Assembly: GCF_000814675.1 (NCBI RefSeq) | Contig: NZ_JWIG01000001.1 | Location: forward strand, 322,471 to 386,470 | DNA length: 64,000 nt | Reading direction: 5' to 3' | Origin: Pseudoalteromonas distincta | Lineage (GTDB): Bacteria; Pseudomonadota; Gammaproteobacteria; Enterobacterales; Alteromonadaceae | Shown: positions 29,336 to 38,369 of the stretch, piece by piece | How positions within the stretch are numbered: the first letter of the stretch is position 1 | Layout: every line of letters begins with the position of its first letter | Made by a program: the position numbers and the translations under genes | The notes under the pieces: model-generated | What the model was told of the DNA's origin: nothing | The model's input: only the letters and a program-made list of their open reading frames with translations | Databases searched by the model: none

Positions 29336-30337
29336 ATGAGCAACACCATGTCTAACAATAATGAAAATAGCAGAGCAAACAACACCGACAGCGCTGTATC
29401 TGCATTAATCAGCAGCATTTCTAATACCGTTAACAATGAAAAAATAAGCGCAATTATTAATGTTACTAATGTCATGGCCGATGCTATTTTTATTGTTAAT
29501 GCAGATGGGGTGTTTGAATCAGTAAATCCCGTAGCAGCACGTTTTTTCAATGTAACGTCTGATTCATTAATAGGTAAAAAATGGCAAGATTGTTTACAAG
29601 AACAGTATCGCGATGACTATAAATACATGTTTGAAAGTTGGAAAAACAACTATCAAACACCACTCAATCATGGTCCAAAAGAAGTTAAAATAAGAAAAAA
29701 CAATGGTAACTGTTTAGATGTTGAGTTATCTATATCATGTTTACCCGAATCGGTAGTCGCAAGTACCCCACTTTTTATTTGTATAATGCATGATATTTCA
29801 AAGCACGTTAAAAAGTATAAAGTACTGGAAAACGTAGCCAAACTTGATCACCTCACTGGTATTGCTAATCGTTGTACTTTAGAAAAAACCATCATTAAAA
29901 ATTGGCAAGAGTGCATAGTTAACAAGCAGCCTCTTAGCTTTATACTTATCGATATTGATTACTTTAAATTATTTAACGATAACTTTGGCCATGTAAAAGG
30001 TGATAAGTGCCTTCAAAAAGTCGCTCGTACAATTGAAGAGTGCTTACCATCTAAAGACAGTTTAGTAGCACGCTATGGTGGTGAGGAGTTTGCTGTTGTG
30101 CTGCCTCGTTCGCACATTTCAAATGCACAAATGATTGCTAAGCGTATTCAGGAAAAAATACTCAACATTAATTTTAGAGATCTCGGTTTACCAGCGAATG
30201 TAAAAATAAGTGTAAGTCAGGGTTTAGCATGTGAATACAATAATCAATACAGAACATCTGAGGCATTAATATGCGCGGCGGATACGGCCTTATACAGAGC
30301 GAAGTCGGAAGGTCGTAATAAATTATGTATAAGGTGA
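29336..30337 (+). CDS. PAS-domain diguanylate cyclase (GGDEF)
   Basis: Makes cyclic di-GMP from two GTP. In 333 residues: an N-terminal PAS domain (about 45-165, NVMADAIFIVNADGVFESVNPVAARFF ... FICIMHDISKHV, quoted in parts) and a C-terminal GGDEF domain (about 170-333) with DHLTGIANR, DIDYFKLFNDNFGHVKGD and the active signature RYGGEEFAVVLP (G248-F252 GGEEF). The inhibitory RxxD site five residues before the signature is absent, so product inhibition of that type is unlikely. There are no membrane helices, so it is a cytoplasmic sensor. ATGs at 29336 and 29348 are both possible; neither has a strong ribosome-binding site. Confidence 0.9.
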   Translation: MSNTMSNNNENSRANNTDSAVSALISSISNTVNNEKISAIINVTNVMADAIFIVNADGVFESVNPVAARFFNVTSDSLIGKKWQDCLQEQYRDDYKYMFESWKNNYQTPLNHGPKEVKIRKNNGNCLDVELSISCLPESVVASTPLFICIMHDISKHVKKYKVLENVAKLDHLTGIANRCTLEKTIIKNWQECIVNKQPLSFILIDIDYFKLFNDNFGHVKGDKCLQKVARTIEECLPSKDSLVARYGGEEFAVVLPRSHISNAQMIAKRIQEKILNINFRDLGLPANVKISVSQGLACEYNNQYRTSEALICAADTALYRAKSEGRNKLCIR

Positions 30338-30374
30338 TGTACTAACTATTTGGTATAGCATTTATCTACTAAAA

Positions 30375-30402
30375 TAAAAAAACCGCAATTGCGGTTTTTT
30401 TA
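30375..30402. terminator. Bidirectional terminator between the GGDEF gene and the Lrp-type regulator
   Basis: A long perfect palindrome AAAAAACCGCAA / TTGCGGTTTTTT centred at 30388-30389 has A- and T-runs on its flanks, ending both the GGDEF gene on the plus strand and the lrp-like gene on the minus strand. Confidence 0.85.
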
Positions 30403-30417
30403 TTACTTGAGAAAAGC

Positions 30418-30900
30418 TTAAATATCGATTAGCAATCCTTCGTCTTTTTTAATCTTTTCGATCACCATATAAGTATGATGAGTACCCACGCCGGGAATAT
30501 CTACTAAGTCGCCAAGAACTTGTCTATATTCTTCCATATTAGAAACGCGAATTTTTAATAAGTAATCATAACCACCAGCAACCATGTCACATTCGACTAC
30601 TTGTTCTATCCTTAATATGTGCTCTCTAAATACTTTAAATACAGCTGTATTTGAAGCAACAAGCGATACTTGAACATGCGCTACTAAGCTCTGATTAAGT
30701 TTAGCTTCGCTAAGCTTGGCATAATAGCCTTCAATATACCCTTCTTGCTCTAATCGTTTAACACGATCTAGGCACGGGCTGGCACTCAAATTAACCTGTT
30801 TTGCGAGGTTAACATTAGAAATTCTGCCGTTCTTTTGAAGAACGTCTAGTATGGCTAAATCAATACGATCTAGCATGCGTAATCTATTTGGAATTGTCAT
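30418..30900 (-). CDS. Lrp/AsnC-family regulator, probable proline-responsive putA activator
   Basis: A 160-residue Lrp/AsnC regulator: N-terminal helix-turn-helix (LDRIDLAILDVLQKNGRISN, then VNLAKQVNLSASPCLDRVKRLE) and the C-terminal RAM ligand-binding domain (AHVQVSLVAS ... VVECDMVAGGYDYLLKIRV). It is close in length and sequence to E. coli Lrp (164). Divergent placement next to putA, together with Lrp-like sites in the spacer and the absence of a DNA-binding domain in PutA, suggests a PutR/BkdR-like role in controlling proline use. A global Lrp role cannot be excluded. Confidence 0.87.
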   Translation of the reverse strand: MTIPNRLRMLDRIDLAILDVLQKNGRISNVNLAKQVNLSASPCLDRVKRLEQEGYIEGYYAKLSEAKLNQSLVAHVQVSLVASNTAVFKVFREHILRIEQVVECDMVAGGYDYLLKIRVSNMEEYRQVLGDLVDIPGVGTHHTYMVIEKIKKDEGLLIDI

Positions 30901-30902
30901 AA

Positions 30903-30917
30903 CAGAATTTTATGCGG
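30903..30917. promoter_or_regulatory. Candidate Lrp-family operator, lrp-proximal
   Basis: CAGAATTTTATGCGG, 2 bases upstream of the regulator's start codon, agrees with 13 of 15 positions of the E. coli Lrp consensus YAGHAWATTWTDCTR. Its position would allow autorepression. The match alone is modest evidence in AT-rich DNA. Confidence 0.45.
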
Positions 30918-30966
30918 ATAAGTTAAATTTATACCCTGTAAATTATCGTAAATCGCGAAATTTAAC

Positions 30967-30981
30967 CAGCATATTCTGCTG
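30967..30981. promoter_or_regulatory. Candidate Lrp-family operator, putA-proximal
   Basis: CAGCATATTCTGCTG is a near-perfect palindrome (CAGCA / TGCTG arms) agreeing with 14 of 15 positions of the Lrp consensus YAGHAWATTWTDCTR. It lies about 90 bases before the putA start and 64 bases (centre to centre) from the other site, a fit for divergent control by the adjacent regulator. Confidence 0.62.
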
Positions 30982-31068
30982 AATTTTAATTAGAATGCAC
31001 TCACAATATCACTGGTAATTTATTGGTAATTAATTTTACTTTAATTCTTAACATCCTGAGGGTTGCTT

Positions 31069-34000
31069 ATGTTATTCAACGGCGATTTAACTACTACTTG
31101 TCCTATCAGACAAAGAATCCGTGACTTTTACCGCATAGATGAAAATGCAGTTATTGATCATATTTTACCGCTTGCAGAAGTAGGCGTAAAAGCACGAAGT
31201 CGTGCCTGGGAAAGAGCCCGCCAGATTGTTTTGAACATTCGTAAAGAGCAAGATGGGCAAGGCGGTGTTGATGCGCTTTTAAATGAATTTTCACTCTCTA
31301 GTGAAGAAGGCGTTGTATTAATGTGTTTGGCCGAAGCACTGCTTCGCGTACCAGATAAAGCAACTCAAGATGTACTTATTCGTGACAAGTTAGCCAAAGG
31401 TGATTGGAGCTCTCATTTAGGAAGCAGCGATTCTTTATTTGTAAACGCATCTTCTTGGGGATTATTAGTTACCGGTAAAATGGTTAACTACACAGACAAA
31501 ACTAAAGAACAACAGTTCGGCATGCTTAAAAAGACCATTGGTCGTTTAGGTGAGCCAGTTATTCGTAAGTCTGTAAACTTTGCTATGAAAATTATGGGCA
31601 AGCAATTCGTAATGGGTCGTACCATTGACGAAGCAATTGAACGTGCTGCCGAAACAGAGCAAAAAGGTTATGTGTATTCTTACGATATGCTAGGCGAAGG
31701 CGCGCGCACAATGAAAGATGCGAAGCGTTACTTTGACAGCTACATGAATGCTATACACTCAATTGGTAAAGCGGCCAATGGTCGTGGTCCAATTAAGAGC
31801 CCTGGCATTTCAGTTAAGCTTTCTGCTATTCATCCACGCTATGAGTTCACTCATAAAGACCGTGTGATGGAAGAAATAGTCCCTAAGTTAAAAGAACTTG
31901 CTCTTGCCGCTAAAAAATACGATATCGGCTTTACCGTTGATGCAGAAGAAGCAGACCGTTTAGATATTTCATTAGATGTAATTGAAGCGGTATTCAGTGA
32001 TGAAGATCTTGGTGATTGGCAAGGGTTTGGCTTAGCGGTTCAAGCCTATCAAAAACGCGCTATTTTTGTAATTGAATGGCTAACTGACCTTGCAACCCGC
32101 GTTGGTCGCAAGATGATGGTACGTCTAGTAAAAGGCGCATACTGGGATACTGAAATAAAAACCACACAGCAAGATGGTTTAGATCATTACCCAGTATTTA
32201 CCCGTAAAGCAACAACAGACGTTTCTTACAAAGCGTGTGCTATTAAAATGCTTGAAGCGCGCGATGTGCTTTATCCGCAATTTGCTACACATAACGCTTA
32301 CACTGCCGCGACTATTTTAGAAGTAGCAAAAGGCGACAACACAGGTTTCGAATTTCAACGTTTGCACGGTATGGGTGAGTCATTATTCGACCAAATCGTT
32401 AACGAAGAAAAAATTCAATGCCGCGTGTATGCCCCAGTTGGTCAACACGAAGACCTCCTTGCGTACCTTGTTCGTCGTTTGTTAGAAAATGGTGCTAACT
32501 CATCATTTGTGAACGCCATTGTAGATACAACAAAACCTGTTGAATCATTACTACCAGACCCTGTAGAAACATTGCAAGGCTTGCGTAACAAGTACAATAC
32601 GCAAATCAAAATGCCAATTGATTTATACGGTGAAGAACGTGCTAACTCTAAAGGCATGGATTTAACCGACATCAACGTTATCACCCCTTTCAAAGAGAAT
32701 CTTGAAACATGGTTTAACGAGCACTTAATTGAGCAAAGTCAAGTACCTGAAGGCTCATTAGCTGTTAAAAACCCAGCAAATCACAAAGAAATCATCGGCC
32801 ACGTTAAACTGCAAACTGGCGAAGAGATGAAAGTATTACTGGCTAACGCTGAAGCAGCACTTGAATCATGGTCACAAACACCAGTAAGAGAGCGAGCTAA
32901 CTTACTGCGTCGCGTTGCTGACATATTAGAGCGTCATCACGACGAACTTGTTGCTATCTGTATTAAAGAAGCAGGTAAAGTAGCGCAAGATGGTATTGAT
33001 GAAGTACGTGAAGCGGTTGATTTTTGCCGTTACTACGCGGCGCGCGCTGAGGAGCTATCGCAAGATGAGCGTTTTGAAGCCCGTGGCGTTATTTTATGTA
33101 TTAGCCCGTGGAACTTCCCGCTTGCAATATTCTTAGGCCAAGTTGCCGCTGCGATTGTCACAGGTAACACTGTAATTGCAAAGCCTGCTGAGCAAACAAG
33201 TTTAATAGCCCTTCGTGCTATTGAACTAATGCTGTCTGTTGGTTTACCTGAGCATGTTGTTCAACCGGTTATTGCTCGTGGTTCTGAAGTAGGCAAAACA
33301 ATTGTTCCTGATGAGCGCATTCAAGCGGTTATGTTTACAGGTTCTACTGAAACTGGCACATTAATTTCTCAAACACTTGCTGCACGTAACGATATTCAAG
33401 TACCGTTAATTGCAGAAACAGGTGGCCAAAACTGTATGATTGTTGACTCAACGGCGCTTCCTGAGCAAGTAGTTGACGATGTGATCAGTTCTGGTTTTCA
33501 AAGTGCTGGGCAACGTTGTTCTGCTCTTCGTGTGTTATTCATTCAAGATGACGTAGCAGATGGCATTATCGAAATGCTTAAAGGTGCCCTAGCTGAGCTA
33601 CACATTGGCGACCCATCGTTACTATCAACTGATGTTGGTCCGGTAATTGATGAAAAAGCACTTAAAAATTTAAACGAGCACGTTGAGTACTTAAAAGGTA
33701 ATTCTATACTTCATTACGAGTGTAAAATCCCGGATAACACTCAAAATGGCGCATACTTTTTTGCACCTCGTTTATACGAAATCAAAGATTTATCAGTACT
33801 TAAGCGTGAAGTATTTGGCCCATGTGTTCATATTGTTCGCTTTAAATCGAGCGAACTTGATGATGTGATGGATCAAATTAATAACACAGGTTATGGCTTA
33901 ACAATGGGTGTACATTCACGTATTGAAGAGCGCTGTGAGTACCTTGCTAAAATGTCACGTGCAGGTAATGTTTACATTAACCGAAACATGATTGGTGCTA

Positions 34001-34872
34001 TTGTTGGTGTGCAACCATTTGGTGGCCGTGGTTTATCAGGTACTGGCCCTAAAGCCGGTGGCCCTAACTACCTTCAACGTTTAGTAAAAGAAAAGGCATC
34101 ACCAGATAACGTGCAAATGACAAACCTGACGCCAGATGAGCTTGATTTACACCACTATAGCGGTGCAAATGAGCAAGTTAAAAAGCTAATGGCTAACTCA
34201 ATGCGCGATGAAAAAATCTGGCGTGCAACACCACTAAACGACCGTGTTTCAGCTGTGCGTCAGTTGCTTGCTAAAATCGCGACGGTAGAAATTATCGACG
34301 ATTTAGCAGACGATTTAGCATTAACATTATCAGAAGCTCGTGCACAGCTTAACCGCCTTGAAAAGCACATGCGTAAATTTACTACCCTGCCAGGGCCAAC
34401 GGGTGAGTCTAATACACTTCATCTAGAAGCGCGTGGCTGTGTAGTGTGTTATGCAGATAAGAGCACATCATTTAACTTCTGGGCATTGTCTATCATTACC
34501 GCTATTGCCGCAGGTAATACGGTAATTACTGTAGCGTCTGAGCTGTTTTACGATGAAGCTGTTGCCTTTAAAGATAAATTTATCTCTACAGGTGTTGCTG
34601 AAGGTGTTTTCCAAGTAGCTAAACCTAATCAGTTACAAGCTATCTTGGCTCACCCTCATTTAGCTGGTGCGGTAGTTGCTGCTCGCTCGTCTCGTTTAGG
34701 CTACTTTAGCCAACAGCTTGCACAGCGTAAAGGCGCAATTTTACCGGTAATTAGCTCTGAGTATTACGATACATTAATCAAGCGCTTAATTACTGAAAAA
34801 ACAATTAGTATTGATACAACAGCATCAGGCGGTAATACCTCGCTAATGACGCTTGTTGAAGATGATGAATAA
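31069..34872 (+). CDS. putA: Bifunctional proline dehydrogenase / P5C dehydrogenase PutA
   Basis: PutA oxidises proline to glutamate in two steps at the membrane face. The proline dehydrogenase barrel has YSYDMLGEGARTMKDA, SVKLSAIHPRYE and RLVKGAYWDTE; the aldehyde dehydrogenase domain has ISPWNFPLAIFLGQ, FTGSTETG and catalytic Cys817 in SAGQRCSALR; a C-terminal aldehyde-dehydrogenase-like domain and the conserved tail ASGGNTSLMTL follow. The 1267 residues lack the N-terminal ribbon-helix-helix domain of E. coli PutA (1320), so it should not repress its own gene. The frame opens at a TTG at 31063, but GAGGG lies 6 bases before the ATG at 31069, which is preferred. Confidence 0.96.
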   Translation: MLFNGDLTTTCPIRQRIRDFYRIDENAVIDHILPLAEVGVKARSRAWERARQIVLNIRKEQDGQGGVDALLNEFSLSSEEGVVLMCLAEALLRVPDKATQDVLIRDKLAKGDWSSHLGSSDSLFVNASSWGLLVTGKMVNYTDKTKEQQFGMLKKTIGRLGEPVIRKSVNFAMKIMGKQFVMGRTIDEAIERAAETEQKGYVYSYDMLGEGARTMKDAKRYFDSYMNAIHSIGKAANGRGPIKSPGISVKLSAIHPRYEFTHKDRVMEEIVPKLKELALAAKKYDIGFTVDAEEADRLDISLDVIEAVFSDEDLGDWQGFGLAVQAYQKRAIFVIEWLTDLATRVGRKMMVRLVKGAYWDTEIKTTQQDGLDHYPVFTRKATTDVSYKACAIKMLEARDVLYPQFATHNAYTAATILEVAKGDNTGFEFQRLHGMGESLFDQIVNEEKIQCRVYAPVGQHEDLLAYLVRRLLENGANSSFVNAIVDTTKPVESLLPDPVETLQGLRNKYNTQIKMPIDLYGEERANSKGMDLTDINVITPFKENLETWFNEHLIEQSQVPEGSLAVKNPANHKEIIGHVKLQTGEEMKVLLANAEAALESWSQTPVRERANLLRRVADILERHHDELVAICIKEAGKVAQDGIDEVREAVDFCRYYAARAEELSQDERFEARGVILCISPWNFPLAIFLGQVAAAIVTGNTVIAKPAEQTSLIALRAIELMLSVGLPEHVVQPVIARGSEVGKTIVPDERIQAVMFTGSTETGTLISQTLAARNDIQVPLIAETGGQNCMIVDSTALPEQVVDDVISSGFQSAGQRCSALRVLFIQDDVADGIIEMLKGALAELHIGDPSLLSTDVGPVIDEKALKNLNEHVEYLKGNSILHYECKIPDNTQNGAYFFAPRLYEIKDLSVLKREVFGPCVHIVRFKSSELDDVMDQINNTGYGLTMGVHSRIEERCEYLAKMSRAGNVYINRNMIGAIVGVQPFGGRGLSGTGPKAGGPNYLQRLVKEKASPDNVQMTNLTPDELDLHHYSGANEQVKKLMANSMRDEKIWRATPLNDRVSAVRQLLAKIATVEIIDDLADDLALTLSEARAQLNRLEKHMRKFTTLPGPTGESNTLHLEARGCVVCYADKSTSFNFWALSIITAIAAGNTVITVASELFYDEAVAFKDKFISTGVAEGVFQVAKPNQLQAILAHPHLAGAVVAARSSRLGYFSQQLAQRKGAILPVISSEYYDTLIKRLITEKTISIDTTASGGNTSLMTLVEDDE

Positions 34873-34905
34873 TTAAGCTAATGCTTTTTTACTAAAAAAT
34901 AAAAT

Positions 34906-34930
34906 AAGGCACTGTAAAGTGCCTTTTTTA
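34906..34930 (+). terminator. Terminator after putA
   Basis: Stem AAGGCACT / AGTGCCTT (34906-34913, 34918-34925) with a GTAA loop and a run of T to 34929, beginning 33 bases after the putA stop codon. Standard intrinsic terminator. Confidence 0.88.
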
Positions 34931-34990
34931 TTTGGTCGTTACGTATAAGTTTGTTAGTTTAAAAGTAGATTAACAACTGAAGCCGTAAAA

Positions 34991-36184
34991 TTGAAAACCA
35001 TTCCTATTACTAAGTTAGTCCCAGGTATGTTTGTGCAAAGCGTTACCAAACAAACTGGCAGTATTAAAATTAAAAACCAAGGCTGGGTTAAAACTCAAGC
35101 TGGTATTAATAACCTGATAAAAGCAGGTATTTTAGAAGTAGAAATCGACCCAGATAAAACCCTCATTGATTCAGTCCCTGAAAAAGATCCTATCGCTACA
35201 CCTACAACAAAAATAAAGCGTGATCCTTGGCAAAAAATAAACAGCGCTGAGCAAGAAATGGGAAAAGCAAAAAAGCTCTATGACGAAGCAAAAACACTGC
35301 AAATAAAAGCATTTAAAGATATAAAAGCTGGCCGTGATATAGATATAGCGCCGTTTAGAGAACTGGCAAGTGGCTTTATGGATTCTGTTTTTAGAAATCA
35401 AGATGCCCTAGCCTGCCTTACCCAAATGCGCCAAAAAGATGCCTACCTACTTGAGCACTCAATTAATGTATCAATATTAATGGGTATTTTTGCAAAACAC
35501 TTAAATATAGAGAAAGATACTATTGTTGAGCTGACTACCGGCGCACTATTACACGACATTGGTAAAATAAAAATCCCTGATGAAGTGCTAAACAAACCTG
35601 GGCGCTTTACAGACGACGAATTTAAAATAATGAAAATGCATTCGCTTTTCAGTAAAGAGATATTAGAAGATTCTGGGTTAACAGGGATCGCGGTAGACAT
35701 TGCAGGTATGCACCACGAAAGACTCGATGGTAAAGGCTACCCGTTTGGTAAAAAAGGTGACGAGATAAGTCAGTATGTGCGTATGGCGTCAATGGTAGAT
35801 GTTTATGATGCACTTACCGCAGAACGTGTTTATAAAGCAGGCATGGAGCCAATAAAGGCGTTTAAAATATTAAAAGACGGGTGCCCAGATAGCTTTGATC
35901 CTGTGCTGCTTAATAAATTTATTCAATGTATTGGCATCCATCCGGTAGGAACGCTTGTCAGGTTATCGAGCCAAAGAGTAGGTTTGGTCACCAAGAGTAA
36001 TCCGGGGGCACCACTAAAACCTGTCGTTAAAACATTTTACAGCGCTAAGCATAGCCGCTACACCGAAGTAAAAGATATTGATTTATCTAATAAAAAAACT
36101 GTAGACACTCTTGAGTCAGCGGTTAAACCTAAAGAATATAATATTGATTTAGAACGCTTTTATAAAAATTCAATATTATCCTAA
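34991..36184 (+). CDS. HD-GYP domain protein, probable cyclic-di-GMP phosphodiesterase
   Basis: The 397-residue protein has an N-terminal DUF3391-type region (KTIPITKLVPGMFVQSVTKQ) and a C-terminal HD-GYP domain with LLHDIGKIKIPDEVLNKPGR (H188-D189) and HHERLDGKGYPFG (H241, H242, G249-Y250-P251). HD-GYP proteins cleave cyclic di-GMP to pGpG or GMP, opposing the cyclase at 29336-30337. The start is a TTG at 34991-34993: no ATG lies upstream in frame, and the family begins with this KTIPI segment. It is monocistronic by appearance and faces gspB. Confidence 0.9.
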   Translation: MKTIPITKLVPGMFVQSVTKQTGSIKIKNQGWVKTQAGINNLIKAGILEVEIDPDKTLIDSVPEKDPIATPTTKIKRDPWQKINSAEQEMGKAKKLYDEAKTLQIKAFKDIKAGRDIDIAPFRELASGFMDSVFRNQDALACLTQMRQKDAYLLEHSINVSILMGIFAKHLNIEKDTIVELTTGALLHDIGKIKIPDEVLNKPGRFTDDEFKIMKMHSLFSKEILEDSGLTGIAVDIAGMHHERLDGKGYPFGKKGDEISQYVRMASMVDVYDALTAERVYKAGMEPIKAFKILKDGCPDSFDPVLLNKFIQCIGIHPVGTLVRLSSQRVGLVTKSNPGAPLKPVVKTFYSAKHSRYTEVKDIDLSNKKTVDTLESAVKPKEYNIDLERFYKNSILS

Positions 36185-36190
36185 GCACTA

Positions 36191-36221
36191 TTGAGAGCTC
36201 AATATTCTACCGAGCTCTCAA
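36191..36221. terminator. Inverted repeat between convergent HD-GYP and gspB genes
   Basis: A perfect 10-bp stem TTGAGAGCTC / GAGCTCTCAA (36191-36200, 36212-36221) with an 11-base loop sits between the two convergent genes. It lacks a T-run on either strand, so it is a terminator only by position. Confidence 0.42.
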
Positions 36222-36237
36222 CATGATAACTAAGCGC

Positions 36238-37275
36238 TTACTGCGGCCAGTCTTGCAAAGCTTTTAAGCTAAACTCATAACCATCAAAATCTAGCACACT
36301 TTGCTCAGGTGTAATTTCTGTGACTGTTAGAGCACCTATGCTTTCTCCTTCGTGTAATTCTCGACCATTTAGCTTGATCCAGCGTTTATCAGCACTCGAT
36401 GAATATATATGCGCTTGATATTTAATACTAGGTAACATTGATTGCAAACCATCAGGTAATAACTCAACAGGCTCAACACGTGATGACGTTTTTGACGCTT
36501 GAGTAACTTCATAATCTTGGTTTTTTTCGACATCTTGTATAGCTTGCGCAAATGCATTTTTAAGAGTTGTAGGCACGGCATCAAGCTCAGGGTCACTCGT
36601 CTGTTGAGATTGGGTGCTGCCATTAATTGGCTTACCCAATACTTTATATTTACTCATATCAAGTTGAGCCGATGCGGTATTTTGATTTTGCCCAAATACC
36701 GCAGTGTTTTGTGCATTATTTGGATTGTAATTACTTTGTGGGTTAAACGCTGGCTGATTATAATTTTGAACAGGCATTACTTGTTGCATGTTTTGCTGAT
36801 TATAACCTGCTGCGCTCGTAACCTGGCTCGACGGCATAGGAATATACTGACCATTTGGGGTTAATAACATTTGCTGTACACCATTGGGGGTTTGCACATG
36901 CACAAGTTGCCCTTCAATCGTTGCAGTATTTGTTGGAGCTACTTTAGCAGGCTCCAACTTAGCTACTTGCTGTTTTTCAGCTTCAGCATCTTCCTCTTTA
37001 ACGTCTTTGTTAGGCGATGATTTTTCGCTTTCCACCACCTTAATTACAGCGGGTCCCGCTGCGTTTAATAAAGTTGTACTTTGAAACCACTTTCCGGCGG
37101 TAAAGCCACCCGCTACCGCAATAAAAGCAGCTAAGCTTGTACCAAATACTAATGCTAATCGTCTATAACGCTTAAGTGCTTGCTGTTGCTTTAACTGCTC
37201 AGATTGTAAGTCGTACTGTTCAGCACTCATATCTGATTGCTGCGACTGCTTTAGCGCATCTAATAAATAAGACAT
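36238..37275 (-). CDS. gspB: General secretion pathway GspB/ExeB-like protein
   Basis: The protein begins MSYLLDALKQSQQSD, the hallmark of GspB/ExeB, with one membrane helix (about 41-63), a long low-complexity Q/N-rich periplasmic linker (about 110-225) and a C-terminal T2SSB-type domain (LPSIKYQAHIYSSSADKRWIKLNGRELHEGESIGALTV, about 280-325, quoted here in part as a landmark: YSSSADKRWIKLNGREL). GspB with GspA helps insert or assemble the type II secretion secretin in the peptidoglycan. It begins 11 bases after gspA. No other gsp genes are in the window. Confidence 0.88.
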   Translation of the reverse strand: MSYLLDALKQSQQSDMSAEQYDLQSEQLKQQQALKRYRRLALVFGTSLAAFIAVAGGFTAGKWFQSTTLLNAAGPAVIKVVESEKSSPNKDVKEEDAEAEKQQVAKLEPAKVAPTNTATIEGQLVHVQTPNGVQQMLLTPNGQYIPMPSSQVTSAAGYNQQNMQQVMPVQNYNQPAFNPQSNYNPNNAQNTAVFGQNQNTASAQLDMSKYKVLGKPINGSTQSQQTSDPELDAVPTTLKNAFAQAIQDVEKNQDYEVTQASKTSSRVEPVELLPDGLQSMLPSIKYQAHIYSSSADKRWIKLNGRELHEGESIGALTVTEITPEQSVLDFDGYEFSLKALQDWPQ

Positions 37276-37286
37276 AACTTACCTAA

Positions 37287-38204
37287 CTATAAAATAAATG
37301 AAAGACCAATGCCTACGGCAAATAAAGCAGCGAATGCAAGGCTATAGGGTACAAATAACGTTGCTTTGTTAGCTTCGTTAACCGGTGCTACAAAGTCCAT
37401 CGGTAATGACTCATGAGCTGATTTTTTTATTATATCGCTATCAACTATCAACTGCTGCTTTGCAAAAGTCCCAACTAAAGCACGCTCACAGACCAAATTC
37501 ATTAATCGTGGCACACCGCCAGTTAATTGATGAACAGCTTGCATGGCATCCATCGAAAAGATTCCTTTATCACACCCTGCAATATGTAACCGATGCTTTA
37601 TGTAAGCGACTGTTTGGCCTTGCGTAAGTGGTAATAAATGGTAACGAGCCGTTATCCTCTGGGCAAGTTGCCTTAATTCGTTGCGCTTCAAAAGGTCTTG
37701 CAGCTCAGGTTGACCAACCAATACTATTTGTAATAATTTTTTATGATCGGTTTCTATATTTGTCAGCAAACGTAATTGCTCAAGCACGTTAGGGGCAAGT
37801 AATTGTGCTTCGTCGATAATAAGTATAGTGTGCCCGCCCGATTTATTATTAGTCTCTAAATGCTTTTTTATAATATCGGTAAGACTTTTAAGCGTCGCAT
37901 TATGAACATCGTAACTAATATTGAGCTCATCACAAATACTGGCTAATAACTCCAGCTCTGAAAGCGCTGGGTTATGGATCATCGCTACTTGAGTGTTTTC
38001 AGGAAGCTGCTCTAACATACTGCGGGTAATTGTAGTTTTACCTGTACCTACTTCACCTGTTAATAATACAAAACCACCGTCTTCACCTAATCCATAGGTA
38101 AGGTGTGCTAAGGCTTCTTTATGTCGTTCACTTAAAAATAAGTAATGAGGGTTAGGCGAAATCGAAAAAGGTTTTTCGTTCAGGCCAAAATAGCTTAAAT
38201 ACAC
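37287..38204 (-). CDS. gspA: GspA/ExeA-like AAA ATPase, without the peptidoglycan-binding domain
   Basis: A 305-residue ATPase: MYLSYFGLNEKPFSISPNP, Walker A GEVGTGKTTITRS, Walker B ILIIDEAQLL, a sensor region and one C-terminal membrane helix (about 281-304). Aeromonas ExeA continues past this helix into a periplasmic peptidoglycan-binding domain of about 250 residues; here translation stops right after the helix. It may therefore supply only the energy-transducing part, or work with GspB differently. The start is GTG at 38202-38204 with AAGGA 8 bases upstream, fitting the family N terminus. Confidence 0.85.
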   Translation of the reverse strand: MYLSYFGLNEKPFSISPNPHYLFLSERHKEALAHLTYGLGEDGGFVLLTGEVGTGKTTITRSMLEQLPENTQVAMIHNPALSELELLASICDELNISYDVHNATLKSLTDIIKKHLETNNKSGGHTILIIDEAQLLAPNVLEQLRLLTNIETDHKKLLQIVLVGQPELQDLLKRNELRQLAQRITARYHLLPLTQGQTVAYIKHRLHIAGCDKGIFSMDAMQAVHQLTGGVPRLMNLVCERALVGTFAKQQLIVDSDIIKKSAHESLPMDFVAPVNEANKATLFVPYSLAFAALFAVGIGLSFIL

Positions 38205-38314
38205 CGTGATGTTCCTTCGTAATTAAATCACGGCCTATAATGGCAAAAAAATGCGCTGAGTGACAACGTTGTAAGCGCTTTATTATTGAAATAACGTAAA
38301 TTTATGTAAAACAA

Positions 38315-38345
38315 AAAAGTGCAGCTGTTTTAAGGCTGCACTTTT
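38315..38345 (-). terminator. Terminator of the DUF1566 gene pair
   Basis: Stem AAAAGTGCAGC / GCTGCACTTTT (38315-38325, 38335-38345) with a 9-base loop. On the minus strand it is followed by a T-run, so it ends the two-gene unit 38370-40547 and separates it from gspA. Confidence 0.85.
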
Positions 38346-38369
38346 GTCTGTCTAATCTTAGTATGCATT

